From NCBI GenBank assembly GCA_945878065.1, contig CAMDXA010000010.1:1-64000 (forward strand): a stretch of DNA of 64,000 nt, read 5' to 3'. A program made the position numbers and the translations under genes. The DNA comes from Bordetella parapertussis. Lineage in GTDB: Bacteria; Pseudomonadota; Gammaproteobacteria; Burkholderiales; Burkholderiaceae_C. Positions 41,947 to 50,540 of this stretch are shown here, in pieces. Within the stretch, counting starts at the first letter, position 1. Each line of letters starts with the position of its first letter. A model generated the notes under the pieces. The model did not search any database. It saw nothing but the letters and a program-made list of their open reading frames with translations, and was not told the DNA's origin.

Positions 41947-42018
41947 TATAATGGAGGGCTTTTCGATCCTCTGGGTGGCCGCCTGGTGTTTCAGCCTTTG
42001 TGCTAACACCGGCCTTTT
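41947..42018 (+). promoter_or_regulatory. rplS promoter and leader hairpin (possible attenuator)
   Basis: TATAAT at 41947-41952 is followed by GGAGGGCTTTTC, like the rpsP promoter. About 25 bp downstream, GGTGTT (41985-41990) pairs with AACACC (42005-42010), extended by GGCC (41977-41980) with GGCC (42011-42014), and TTTT follows at once. This hairpin-plus-T pattern 34 nt before the rplS ATG resembles an attenuator or an autogenous L19 site. The T-run is short, so termination may be partial. Confidence 0.45.
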
Positions 42019-42051
42019 GTGTAGCGCACCCATGATCGTACAGAGGACTTT

Positions 42052-42447
42052 ATGAATCTCATCCAAATCCTGGAACAGGAAGAAATCGCCCGCATGGGCA
42101 AAAAAATCCCCGTTTTCGCCCCAGGCGACACCGTGGCGGTCAGCGTTAACGTGGTTGAAGGCAGCCGCAAACGTGTGCAGGCCTTTGAGGGCGTGGTCAT
42201 TGCCAAGCGCAACCGCGGCATCAACAGCAATTTCATTGTTCGCAAAATTTCCAGTGGCGAAGGCGTCGAGCGTACTTTCCAAACCTACAGCCCGCTGATT
42301 GCCGCTATCGAGGTCAAGCGCCGTGGCGATGTACGCCGTGCCAAGCTGTACTATTTGCGTGAACGCAGTGGCAAATCTGCACGTATCAAAGAAAAACTCA
42401 CCGCCAAGGCGACCCCGGCCGCCAAGGCAGCCGCAGCAGCTGAATAA
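42052..42447 (+). CDS. rplS: 50S ribosomal protein L19
   Basis: A 131-residue L19: [60 protein letters not shown] and [17 protein letters not shown] are conserved; an Ala/Lys-rich extension closes the protein, longer than in E. coli and usual in betaproteobacteria. It lies at the 30S-50S interface. Last gene of the rpsP operon, ended by the terminator at 42471. Confidence 0.97.
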   Translation: MNLIQILEQEEIARMGKKIPVFAPGDTVAVSVNVVEGSRKRVQAFEGVVIAKRNRGINSNFIVRKISSGEGVERTFQTYSPLIAAIEVKRRGDVRRAKLYYLRERSGKSARIKEKLTAKATPAAKAAAAAE

Positions 42448-42470
42448 TCTTCGGCCAATGATGGTTTGCC

Positions 42471-42504
42471 AAACCGCCTCAGTGCAAGCTGTGGCGGTTT
42501 TTTA
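42471..42504 (+). terminator. Rho-independent terminator after rplS
   Basis: AAACCGCC (42471-42478) and GGCGGTTT (42493-42500) form a perfect 8-bp stem around a 14-nt loop, followed by a T-run through 42503. It ends the rpsP-rplS operon seven bases before the next ATG. Confidence 0.9.
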
Positions 42505-42510
42505 TTGACC

Positions 42511-43215
42511 ATGGCTCAACCCCCTTTCGTGTCATTGGCCCAGATTCCCGACTTTTCTCCCCATGATGTGGAGGTGCTGGGTACTGATGGCCATTTGCCA
42601 GCTGTGCCTCTTCATGCGTTGAGCGAAGTGTCCCTCAGGAACAGGTTTGCGCGCCCAGCCCCCGGCGAACTGGCAGCTTTTCATGAGCCTTTATGGAACG
42701 ATGCACCACCTAAACCTGCGTCGGTATTGTTGGGCTTGGTCATGCGAGCGCAACCCAGTGTGCTGTTGACATTGCGCACCGCCCATTTGTCGTCACATTC
42801 TGGCCAAGTGGCCTTGCCAGGTGGCCGCCAAGATGCACAAGACGCCGACGAAATCGCCACTGCTTTGCGCGAGGCGCAAGAAGAAGTGGGCTTGCATCCG
42901 GATTTTGTGTCTGTGCTGGGATGCTTACCGGTATACGTCACAGGGACGGGTTACCGGGTCACGCCGGTAGTGGCGTTACTGAGCCCGGCCATGCAACTGG
43001 CAGCCAATCCGCAAGAGGTGGCCGATGTGTTTGAAGTGCCACTGGCGCATTTGATGGATCCAGCCAACCACCGCCGGCATGCCGTGCAATGGCGTGGTGT
43101 CACCCGCGAATGGTTCTCCATGCCCTACGACACCGAGCAAAGGCAACGCTTGATTTGGGGTGCCACCGCTGGCATATTGCGCCATCTCTATCAATTTTTA
43201 AGTGCTGGCGATTAA
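42511..43215 (+). CDS. Nudix hydrolase, CoA pyrophosphatase type
   Basis: A 234-residue Nudix hydrolase. Nudix box residues are visible in GGRQDAQDADEIATALREAQ followed by EEVGL; the upstream SSHSGQVALPGG is the UPF0035 segment of CoA pyrophosphatases (NudL/PCD1 type). It likely cleaves coenzyme A derivatives to phosphopantetheine and 3',5'-ADP. ATG 42511 follows the rplS terminator closely, so the promoter may overlap it or readthrough may express it. The CobD-like gene starts 16 bp after its stop. Confidence 0.9.
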   Translation: MAQPPFVSLAQIPDFSPHDVEVLGTDGHLPAVPLHALSEVSLRNRFARPAPGELAAFHEPLWNDAPPKPASVLLGLVMRAQPSVLLTLRTAHLSSHSGQVALPGGRQDAQDADEIATALREAQEEVGLHPDFVSVLGCLPVYVTGTGYRVTPVVALLSPAMQLAANPQEVADVFEVPLAHLMDPANHRRHAVQWRGVTREWFSMPYDTEQRQRLIWGATAGILRHLYQFLSAGD

Positions 43216-43231
43216 CTTCTATCATTGGCAC

Positions 43232-44206
43232 ATGAGTTTTCTATCGTTGCTTTTTGCTTTTTTACTGGAACAGGTCAGGCCACTGGCCTCTGGGCACGGT
43301 CTCGAGCGGGCATTTCACAGTTGGTCGGACTGGCTCAAAAACAATCTGGACGCAGGCGACCGCAGGCACGCTTGGACCGCTTGGTGGGTGGCTGTCGGTG
43401 TGCCTTGTGTGCTGGTAGTTGCGGTGCATTGGTGGTTGATGCTTGCCGTGGGCTGGGTGTTTGCCATGCTGTGGAGCCTTGCCGTTTTGTATGCAACGCT
43501 GGGATTCAGGCGATTTAGCCACCATTTCACGGGTATTCGTGATGCCTTGGCCACTGGCGACGATGTGACCGCCAGAGAACTCTTGCGCGTCTGGCAGGGT
43601 AACGCCGATGTATCCATGACGCGCACAGAAATCGTCAGGCATGTGATTGAACATTCAGCCCTTGCCGCACACAGGCATGTATTTGGTGTGGTGGCATGGT
43701 TTTCATTGTTGGCGGCAGTGGGCCTGGGTCCCGTTGGCGCACTGTTGTTTCGTTTGTCGGCTTTGCTTTTCAATGCCTGGGGCGAGCACAAACCGCTGAC
43801 GGCAGATGATGGTCCGCATATCAGCGAGGCGCTTCAATCGGTAAGCGCAAGCGCTTGGTATCGGGTGGACTGGTTGCCGGCACGTCTCACCGGCCTGTCT
43901 TTTGCCGTGGTGGGTAATTTTGAAGATGCCGTGGACGCTTGGCGCCAACAATCCGATCAGTTTCAGCATCCCAACGATGGCGTGGTATTAGCGGCAACTT
44001 CCGGTGCCATCAATGTGCGTTTGGGCGGGGCAGTGGCGGGGTCTGAATCAACAGAACCCGACGATATCAGTGACATGGTTCCGCCCACAGCAGGTCGCGA
44101 ACCAGAGTTTGCGCATCTTCGCAGCATGGTCGGACTGGTGTGGCGGGCGGTGGTCATGTGGATGGTTTTGTTGGCCTTGCTCACCTTGGCGCGCTTGGTC
44201 GGTTGA
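43232..44206 (+). CDS. CobD/CbiB family membrane protein
   Basis: A 324-residue membrane protein annotated as CobD/CbiB family in related bacteria. MSFLSLLFAFLLEQVRPL starts it, a few TM helices follow, then a region with VIEHSALAAHRHVFGVVAWF and a NFEDAVDAWR segment, with a final TM helix. No other cobalamin genes are near, and AmpE proteins share the same fold, so a role in B12 synthesis is uncertain. ATG 43232 is chosen over an upstream in-frame start that would overlap the Nudix gene. Convergent with rsgA across 13 bp. Confidence 0.85.
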   Translation: MSFLSLLFAFLLEQVRPLASGHGLERAFHSWSDWLKNNLDAGDRRHAWTAWWVAVGVPCVLVVAVHWWLMLAVGWVFAMLWSLAVLYATLGFRRFSHHFTGIRDALATGDDVTARELLRVWQGNADVSMTRTEIVRHVIEHSALAAHRHVFGVVAWFSLLAAVGLGPVGALLFRLSALLFNAWGEHKPLTADDGPHISEALQSVSASAWYRVDWLPARLTGLSFAVVGNFEDAVDAWRQQSDQFQHPNDGVVLAATSGAINVRLGGAVAGSESTEPDDISDMVPPTAGREPEFAHLRSMVGLVWRAVVMWMVLLALLTLARLVG

Positions 44207-44219
44207 ATTCAAGCCGAGC

Positions 44220-45113
44220 TCAATAATTTTTGGGTGCGGACAATTCTGTAAATAATTCCACATAAATTTTGTAGCGCCCCGCATCAATATTTCCAGCGCT
44301 CAATGCACGCCGCACACCGCATTCGGGTTCGTGCACATGGGTGCAGTTGTAAAACTTGCAATCCTCTTTGTACGGCCGAATATCAGGCATGCAAGCAGCC
44401 AAATCTGTGGCTGCGATATGGTTCAAGCCGAATTCTTGAAAACCAGGGGAATCCAAAAGCGCCGTGGTCTTTTCTGTGTCTACCCAGTACCAAGTCGTGG
44501 AAGTAGTGGTGTGCTTGCCGCTGTTCAAGGCTTTAGAAATGATGTTGGTACTGGCGTTGGCTGCGGGCACCAGTCGGTTGATCAATGTGCTTTTGCCTGC
44601 GCCAGATGGGCCCAGCACCAAGGTGACCCGGTTGTGCAATTCGGCGCGCAATGTCAACAAGGGGTCTTCAAGCAGACGCAAACCCAGCGGCAAGACATCC
44701 ACGCCAAACGCTCTGTAGGGCGATAAGCGCGCCCAAGCTTTGTCAAAAGCCTCGCGCAAGTCTTGTTTGTTCAAGGCGATGAGACTGCGAATACCCGCAT
44801 GCTCGGCCGCGATCAATGCGCGAGCCACTTGGCTTTGAGAGAACTCGGGTTCTGCAGCGACCAGCACCAGCACCTGGTCTAAATTGGCTGCAAATGACTT
44901 GGTCCGTATTTCGTCTTGGCGATAAAACAGATTTTTGCGCGTGTCGACTGATTCGATGCTGCCCTCATCCTCACTGGCTAGCCATTGCACCCAATCGCCA
45001 ACCACCGCTTGGTTTTTTTTTCCGCGAGGATGACAGATACGGCGATTGCCTGCACTGTCTTCGACCACCACATGCCGGCCGTGGCTGGCGACCACGCGGC
45101 CGGTTTGTGTCAT
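44220..45113 (-). CDS. rsgA: Ribosome small-subunit GTPase RsgA
   Basis: A 297-residue circularly permuted GTPase: OB-fold N-terminus (GRVVASHGRHVVVED), G4 ALNKQDL first, then G1 LVLGPSGAGKSTLINRL and G3 LLDSPGFQEFG, and a C-terminal zinc-binding motif (CKFYNCTHVHEPECGVRRAL). It checks late 30S maturation. The ATG at 45111-45113 overlaps the stop of the upstream M48 protease by 4 bp, so the two are translationally coupled. Confidence 0.95.
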   Translation of the reverse strand: MTQTGRVVASHGRHVVVEDSAGNRRICHPRGKKNQAVVGDWVQWLASEDEGSIESVDTRKNLFYRQDEIRTKSFAANLDQVLVLVAAEPEFSQSQVARALIAAEHAGIRSLIALNKQDLREAFDKAWARLSPYRAFGVDVLPLGLRLLEDPLLTLRAELHNRVTLVLGPSGAGKSTLINRLVPAANASTNIISKALNSGKHTTTSTTWYWVDTEKTTALLDSPGFQEFGLNHIAATDLAACMPDIRPYKEDCKFYNCTHVHEPECGVRRALSAGNIDAGRYKIYVELFTELSAPKNY

Positions 45114-46366
45114 GAAGCCAATTTGGCCAGACGCTGCGAAGCCGGCGGGTGCGAATGGTAGAAAGCCACATAGAGTGGGTCTGGCGTCAGGGTGGACGCA
45201 TTGTCCTGGTACAGCTTGATCAGCGCTTGTCTCAAGTCTGCGGCATTGGCATGCTCGCTGGCAAATGCATCCGCTTCAAATTCGTGCTTGCGGGAGCGGG
45301 CAGCACGCAACGGGGTAGTGATGAAGGTCAACAATGGCACGACCTGCATGAACAACAACAAAGCCAATGCGTTGTTTTCAGAAAGCACATGCGGCATGAC
45401 ACCCAGCCCTTGGTAAAACCACACTTGCGTACTGAGCCAACCCAGCGCAGCCATGCCGACCAGCGTGACCAAAAAGCTTCTGAGTAAGGATTTGGGAATG
45501 TGGTTGAGTTTGGCGTGCCCGAGTTCATGGGCCAACACCGCTTCCATTTCGCTGGCGTTGAGTTGCTTGAGCAAGGTGTCGAAAAACACCACCCGTTTTT
45601 GTTTGCCAAGGCCCGTGAAAAAGGCGTTGGAGTGGGCAGAGCGGCGACTGCCGTCCATCACAAAAAAACCATCGGATTGAAAGCCGGTGCGTTGCATCAA
45701 GCGGTTGACCCGTTCTTTGAGCTCAGCGTCTTCTAAAGGTTGAAATTTGTTGAACAGCGGCATGATGAAGTTGGGGGCGATCCACATCACAAATAATTGG
45801 TAAGCCACCAGCAAGGCCCACGCCCATAACCACCAAGCGCTGCCGCCTGATTCCATCAACTGCAATACCGCCCAGATCAAAGGCATGCCCAAGACCGCAC
45901 CCACCAAAGTGCTCTTAACCAAGTCGCTCAGCCACAGGCCAACAGTCATGTTGTTGAACCCAAAACGTTGTTCGAGATGAAATGTTTGGTAATAGGAAAT
46001 GGGCAAATTCAATGCGCCGGTGACCAACATGAACCCGACGACCAACGCCAGCTGTTGCAGCATGCCCGGGCCGATCAACCCAAGCAGCCATTGATCGAGC
46101 AAGCTCAAACCACCAAGCAAGGTCCAGCCCAACAACACCAGCGCGTCTATAGCCAAGTCCCAATGACCGAGGCGCAGTTTGGCCAGGGTGTAGTCCGCTG
46201 CTTTTTGGTGGGTGGGAAGACTGATGGATTGCGCGAAATCGGCGGGAACTTTGGCGCGGTGGTTGGCCACGTGGCGAATTTGTCGGTTGGCCAGCCACAG
46301 TTTGAGCAGCAGATTGACCAACAGCAACACAGCGAACAACAGGGTGAAATTCATGGGAGAGATCAT
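45110..46366 (-). CDS. M48 family integral membrane metalloprotease (Ste24-like)
   Basis: A 418-residue membrane protease of the CAAX/Ste24 type. It has about seven TM helices, zinc motif AHELGHAKLNH and the third ligand in KHEFEADAFAS; NAFFTGLGKQKRVVFFDTLL precedes the motif, and SHPPASQRLAKL ends the protein. Bacterial members act in membrane protein quality control. Start at ATG 46364-46366; an internal ATG four codons on is possible. Coupled to rsgA by overlap; divergent from orn. Confidence 0.92.
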   Translation of the reverse strand: MISPMNFTLLFAVLLLVNLLLKLWLANRQIRHVANHRAKVPADFAQSISLPTHQKAADYTLAKLRLGHWDLAIDALVLLGWTLLGGLSLLDQWLLGLIGPGMLQQLALVVGFMLVTGALNLPISYYQTFHLEQRFGFNNMTVGLWLSDLVKSTLVGAVLGMPLIWAVLQLMESGGSAWWLWAWALLVAYQLFVMWIAPNFIMPLFNKFQPLEDAELKERVNRLMQRTGFQSDGFFVMDGSRRSAHSNAFFTGLGKQKRVVFFDTLLKQLNASEMEAVLAHELGHAKLNHIPKSLLRSFLVTLVGMAALGWLSTQVWFYQGLGVMPHVLSENNALALLLFMQVVPLLTFITTPLRAARSRKHEFEADAFASEHANAADLRQALIKLYQDNASTLTPDPLYVAFYHSHPPASQRLAKLAS

Positions 46367-46483
46367 GGATGAAGTGTAGAGGTTTGCACAATTGCACCAT
46401 CAGTGTAGTTTCATGCGATGCAAGCAAGCCGCTATTTTCGTTGATAAGGCCTAACCAGCGTGCGCTTGAGGGACAATGACCGC

Positions 46484-47074
46484 ATGACCACACAATCCAC
46501 TACCCAAGCGCTCTCGGACGTCACCGATCTTGCAAAAAACGACAACAACCTGGTTTGGCTGGATTGTGAAATGTCAGGCTTGGATCCGGAGCGGGAAAGA
46601 TTACTGGAAATCGCCATCGTCGTGACCGGTCCCAACCTCACACCAAGGATCGAAGGTCCGGTGGTGGTGGTTCACCAAAGCGATGCATTGCTCGCTGGCA
46701 TGGACGCTTGGAACAAGGGGACCCATGGCAAAAGCGGTCTGATTGACAAAGTCAAAGCCTCTGTCGTCACTGAAGCGCAGGCAGAAGAATTGTTGATCGA
46801 CTTCATGAAGAAATATGTCAGCAAAGGCGTGGCCCCTATGTGCGGCAATACGATCGGACAAGACAGACGGTTTTTATTAAAATACATGCCGCGCTTTGAG
46901 GCCTGGTTTCATTACCGAAACCTCGACGTCAGCACCTTGAAGGAATTGTCAAAACGCTGGAAACCAGAGGTCTACAACAGCTTTAAAAAGCAGCAAAGCC
47001 ACACTGCGTTGGCGGATGTGCATGAATCGATTGATGAGCTCGCACACTATCGCGAACACTTTTTGAAACTGTAA
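46484..47074 (+). CDS. orn: Oligoribonuclease
   Basis: A 196-residue DEDDh exonuclease that degrades short RNAs (pGpG, nanoRNA). [20 protein letters not shown] holds the first D-E pair, [17 protein letters not shown] the second D, and [15 protein letters not shown] the catalytic H and last D. GAGGGA lies 10 nt before ATG 46484. It is divergent from the M48 gene; an rhlE-type helicase follows after about 210 bp. Confidence 0.96.
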   Translation: MTTQSTTQALSDVTDLAKNDNNLVWLDCEMSGLDPERERLLEIAIVVTGPNLTPRIEGPVVVVHQSDALLAGMDAWNKGTHGKSGLIDKVKASVVTEAQAEELLIDFMKKYVSKGVAPMCGNTIGQDRRFLLKYMPRFEAWFHYRNLDVSTLKELSKRWKPEVYNSFKKQQSHTALADVHESIDELAHYREHFLKL

Positions 47075-47284
47075 GTCCTCATAAATTCACCTAACAGCAT
47101 TCGCTTTTCGTGCGAGAATACCCCTAGTTGCACCGAACGGCGCGACCCAGCTACATCCTCCTCACACCTTGGGCTCTATTTGAGCCGCGTTGCAGTTTTT
47201 TGCAGCATGCTTTGTTTGAAGGTTGATGTTTTTCAAACCTTTAAACGGAGTTGCCTCACCATTTGGGTGCGGGCTAAAAACACA
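47075..47284 (+). promoter_or_regulatory. Long leader before the rhlE-type helicase
   Basis: This 210-bp gap has no gene. It contains GGCTC-TATTT-GAGCC (47170-47184), a 5-bp hairpin, followed by a repeated TTGCAG around a T6 run. Long structured leaders are common upstream of cold-inducible DEAD-box helicase genes; whether this one responds to cold is inference. No confident promoter is assigned. Confidence 0.35.
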
Positions 47285-48775
47285 ATGGACGATTTGAATT
47301 TGCATTCCCCTGCTGACGCTAACCACGAGCCAGCCCACGAACCCTTAACTGCCCAAAGCGCACCCACCGTAGCCGCAGTTTCAACAGCACCCAACGCATT
47401 TGCCCAAATGGGTCTGGCAAAAGAGCTCTTGGCAGCCGTGCACGACTTGAATTTCACCCAGCCTACAGAAGTCCAGTTGCGTGCCATACCTTTGGCCTTG
47501 CAAGACAACGCCGACAAACCTGCCAACGATTTGCTGGTTTCCAGCCAGACCGGCAGCGGCAAGACAGCTGCATTTTTATTGCCCGTCCTTCACACCATTT
47601 TGATCGAGCGCCAGGCGCTTGAGCAAGAAGAAGCCAAAGAATGGGCGTTGAAAGTCGAGCAGGCCAAAGCCAATGGTGAAGAACTTCCCAAAAAGCCACG
47701 CCGTAAAAATCCTACCGATGTGCGCCATGTAAAGCCTGCCTTCCCCAGTGCGTTGGTGTTGTGTCCCACGCGCGAGCTGGCGCAACAGGTTGCCAAAGAC
47801 GCCATTGACTTGGTCAAACATTGCAAAGGTTTGCGTGTGGCCTGCGTGGTTGGTGGCATGCCTTACCCCTTGCAGATTGCGCGTTTGCACAATGCTGACT
47901 TGGTGGTTGCCACGCCCGGACGTTTGCTGGATTTGCAGCGCTCCAAGCAATTGCATTTGAGCAAAGTGCAATTTCTCGTGGTCGACGAAGCCGACCGCAT
48001 GTTGGATTTGGGCTTTGCAGAAGACTTGGCAGACATCCATAAATTGACTGAATCCCGTCGCCAAACCATGATGTTCAGCGCTACTATTGCGCCGCGTATC
48101 CAGCAATTGGCCGCACGCATCATGCGCACGCCTCAGCGTTTGCAAATCGAATCTACCCAGGCGCAAAAAAGCAATATCAAACAAATTTTGTTTTGGGCCG
48201 ACAGTCAGCAACACAAACGCAAATTGCTGGACCATTGGTTGCGCGACACCACCATCGACCAGGCGATTGTGTTTGCCAGCACGCAAATTGAATGCGATGC
48301 GCTTGCCGAAGATTTGCAGCAAGTCGGGTTCTCTGCGGTTGCATTGCACGGTGCTCTCAGCCAAGGTTTGCGTAACCGCCGTTTGCAGGCATTGCGCGAC
48401 GGCCGGGTGCAAATTCTGGTTGCTACCGATGTGGCCGCACGCGGCATCGATGTGCCAAGCATCAGCCATGTGTTCAATTTCGGCTTGCCTATGAAGCAAG
48501 AAGACTATGTGCACCGCATTGGACGCACCGGTCGTGCCGGACGCGATGGATTGGCTGTGACCTTTGCCGAGTTCCGTGATCGCCGCAAAATTCTCGATAT
48601 CGAACACTACACACAAGCCACCCTGAATGCAGAAGTCATTCCTGGCTTGGAGCCTACGCAACGTCCTTCACGTGCGCCGTCGCATGAGCCACGTCGCGGC
48701 AAGCCCGGTGGCAAATCTTTTGCAGGTGCCAAGCGGGGCAATGGCTTCAAACCCCGCGGTGCGGCCAGAACCTAA
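47285..48775 (+). CDS. DEAD-box RNA helicase (RhlE-type)
   Basis: A 496-residue DEAD-box helicase. An Ala/Pro-rich N-terminal extension (~40 residues) precedes the Q motif (FTQPTEVQLRAIPLA), motif I SSQTGSGKT, Ia PTRELAQQ, II VVDEADRML, III SATIAP (SAT), IV-V ATDVAARGIDVP and VI HRIGRTGRAG. A charged insertion (residues ~125-145, ALEQEEAKEWALKVEQAK) lies between motifs I and Ia, unusual in length but normal for this beta-proteobacterial group. The basic Gly/Arg tail probably binds RNA. It likely works in ribosome assembly or mRNA turnover. ATG 47285 is chosen; earlier in-frame codons extend into the leader. Confidence 0.9.
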   Translation: MDDLNLHSPADANHEPAHEPLTAQSAPTVAAVSTAPNAFAQMGLAKELLAAVHDLNFTQPTEVQLRAIPLALQDNADKPANDLLVSSQTGSGKTAAFLLPVLHTILIERQALEQEEAKEWALKVEQAKANGEELPKKPRRKNPTDVRHVKPAFPSALVLCPTRELAQQVAKDAIDLVKHCKGLRVACVVGGMPYPLQIARLHNADLVVATPGRLLDLQRSKQLHLSKVQFLVVDEADRMLDLGFAEDLADIHKLTESRRQTMMFSATIAPRIQQLAARIMRTPQRLQIESTQAQKSNIKQILFWADSQQHKRKLLDHWLRDTTIDQAIVFASTQIECDALAEDLQQVGFSAVALHGALSQGLRNRRLQALRDGRVQILVATDVAARGIDVPSISHVFNFGLPMKQEDYVHRIGRTGRAGRDGLAVTFAEFRDRRKILDIEHYTQATLNAEVIPGLEPTQRPSRAPSHEPRRGKPGGKSFAGAKRGNGFKPRGAART

Positions 48776-49073
48776 AAAAATCACTATCAAGGGCCCAAAA
48801 TTGCCAGAGTCAAGTTTCTTTGGTGTTTTTGGGCTTGTTTGTTGCTGTTTTGCAAATAACTAATAATTTATAAATACAATAAACAATTATTCCATTAATG
48901 AATTATTTTGTATTGATTTATTTGAAATAAATACTCATTTAACTTATTGGTTGAGTTTTTTTTAACCGTTTTAGCGGGCCAAGTTTTGCTTTTTTTATCA
49001 ATTAAATCAAGAGCTTCAATAAAAAAGTTAATTTACATTTGATCTTTGATAAGATCAAAACAAGGGAGCAAGT
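48776..49073. promoter_or_regulatory. AT-rich intergenic region upstream of the bactofilin operon
   Basis: A 298-bp non-coding stretch, strongly AT-rich from about 48840. A weak terminator-like pair GCCCAAAA (48793-48800) and TTTTGGGC (48827-48834) with T-rich DNA behind it may end the helicase transcript. ATTTATTT-G-AAATAAAT (48916-48932) is a perfect palindrome. The base composition contrasts with flanking genes and suggests a nucleoid-protein-controlled promoter. Confidence 0.5.
49038..49059 (+). promoter_or_regulatory. Inverted repeat just upstream of the bactofilin RBS
   Basis: TTTGATCTT (49038-49046), spacer TGAT, AAGATCAAA (49051-49059) is a perfect 9-bp inverted repeat, four bases before the ribosome-binding site GGGAG (49064-49068). 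It could be an operator or an mRNA hairpin that affects translation of the first bactofilin. Confidence 0.5.
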
Positions 49074-49469
49074 ATGGCAAATCCAGCAGATTCATTAGAA
49101 AGCGTCGTGATCGGTGACGGCGTCGTCGTAAAGGGCGCTTTCACGGTACCTTCAAAAGCCGTGATCAATGGGGTGATTGAAGGTGATTTGACTGCTGAGG
49201 AAGTGCTGATCGGCACCACTGGGCGCATCACTGGCAGAGTCTCTGCCAAGATGATCGATGTCCGAGGTCAGTTGCACCACACCATCGTCAGCGAGAAAAG
49301 CCTGATCGTTCGCGCCACAGGAAAAATCGTCGGAAAAATTCACTACGCTGAAATCGAAATTGAAAAGGGTGGAGAAATCGAAGGTGCTTTGCACCAAGGT
49401 TCAGAACCGCCTGCTTCCACCACATCCACTGCGGCGCCTCATCAGCAGGCTAAGCCATCAGGCAGTTGA
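49074..49469 (+). CDS. Bactofilin (first copy)
   Basis: A 131-residue bactofilin: DUF583 beta-helix of about 100 residues with repeated G-x-hydrophobic rungs (VVIGDGVVVKGAFTVPSKAV, VLIGTTGRITGRVSAKMIDV, KIVGKIHYAEIEIEKGGEIE) and a Pro/Ser/Thr tail. Bactofilins polymerise into membrane-associated filaments that place cell-wall enzymes. GGGAG precedes the ATG. It heads a four-gene operon with an M23 peptidase, another bactofilin and an HTH-TM protein, behind an AT-rich leader. Confidence 0.93.
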   Translation: MANPADSLESVVIGDGVVVKGAFTVPSKAVINGVIEGDLTAEEVLIGTTGRITGRVSAKMIDVRGQLHHTIVSEKSLIVRATGKIVGKIHYAEIEIEKGGEIEGALHQGSEPPASTTSTAAPHQQAKPSGS

Positions 49470-49490
49470 TGCCACATCCATGGAGAGTTC

Positions 49491-50540
49491 ATGCGTTTTT
49501 TGTCCTACTCCGCTCTAGCATCTACCCGCCGTGTCCCTTTATTGGTCAAGCGCATGTGGTCGCGCGAGTATCACGATGTCAAATTGATTCTTGAGCAACG
49601 CGGGGACCTCAAATACTTCAATATTCCCGCAGGTTTTCAGCGTTTTGCAGCCCGAGGCTTTCTGATCGCATCGGCGTTTTTGCTTGGCTTGATACTTTTT
49701 TTGGCGATTGCGAGTTTGTTGCTGGGCATTAGTCGTGCCCGCCTGGAAAAATCGCATGAAGAGGTGTACCGTGCTTTACTGACCAGTTCGGTGGACGCCA
49801 ATTCGCCTGATACGGGATCCCTCAGTGAAGAGCAGATGATCACATTGGCGCAAACCATTCGTGACCGCGACATGAGTATTCGGCGGTTTGTAGAAACCTC
49901 AATGGTGGCAGTATCAGAAGAAAACGAAACGATCAAAACTCAACTGGAATCCTCTGGGTTAACCGAAAAAATTGTGCGAATCATTCAGCAAAATTCTGCC
50001 AACGGTGGCTATTCTCCAGAAGGCGAAATTCAATCTAACCCATTGTTGCGAGGTAAAGTTGCCGATGAATTGGCGACCAATCGCGCGTTACGCGAAGTGT
50101 TGTACGCACTGCCCACCCATTTGCCGGTTGCCAATTACAGCGTATCTTCAGACTTCGGTATCCGAAAGCACCCACTGAGCGGGCGTTCACATTTTCATAC
50201 TGGTCTGGACTTGATGAGCCAAACAGGGGACGATAAAGTATTCGCCGTCAAACCGGGAATTGTGGTCATGGCAGAATACCATCCTCAGTATGGCAACACG
50301 GTGATGATTCGGCATTTAAACGGTGTCGAATCCTTGTACGCACATTTGGCGCAATTATTGGTCAAAGTGGGTGACAAGGTCACCACAGAAAGCCAACTTG
50401 GCTACATCGGAAACACGGGAGATTCCTCCACTGGCAAGCATCTGCATTTCGAGATCTTGGTGGGAGGCTATCCTGTCAATCCGCAAAAAGTGATTCGGAC
50501 CGCGCAATATGTTCAACAAATCAAAAATAGCAACCAATAA
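49491..50540 (+). CDS. M23 family metallopeptidase (LytM) of the bactofilin operon
   Basis: A 349-residue envelope protein. It has an N-terminal cytoplasmic ~55 residues, one TM helix at ~58-80 (FLIASAFLLGLILFLAIASL), a coiled-coil region (~85-165), and a C-terminal M23 domain with zinc ligands in SHFHTGLDL and HLHFEILVGG. SDFGIRKHPLSGRSHFHTG is a typical LytM opening. It is expected to cut peptidoglycan cross-links or, if degenerate, activate amidases; the residues look intact. LytM proteins next to bactofilins act in cell-shape determination in other proteobacteria. The 3' end overlaps the second bactofilin by 32 bp. Confidence 0.92.
   Translation: MRFLSYSALASTRRVPLLVKRMWSREYHDVKLILEQRGDLKYFNIPAGFQRFAARGFLIASAFLLGLILFLAIASLLLGISRARLEKSHEEVYRALLTSSVDANSPDTGSLSEEQMITLAQTIRDRDMSIRRFVETSMVAVSEENETIKTQLESSGLTEKIVRIIQQNSANGGYSPEGEIQSNPLLRGKVADELATNRALREVLYALPTHLPVANYSVSSDFGIRKHPLSGRSHFHTGLDLMSQTGDDKVFAVKPGIVVMAEYHPQYGNTVMIRHLNGVESLYAHLAQLLVKVGDKVTTESQLGYIGNTGDSSTGKHLHFEILVGGYPVNPQKVIRTAQYVQQIKNSNQ

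Noticed and set aside
47576-48661. 361-codon minus-strand ORF opposite the DEAD-box helicase
   Set aside because: All helicase motifs are on the plus strand; the antisense frame is open because of codon bias.
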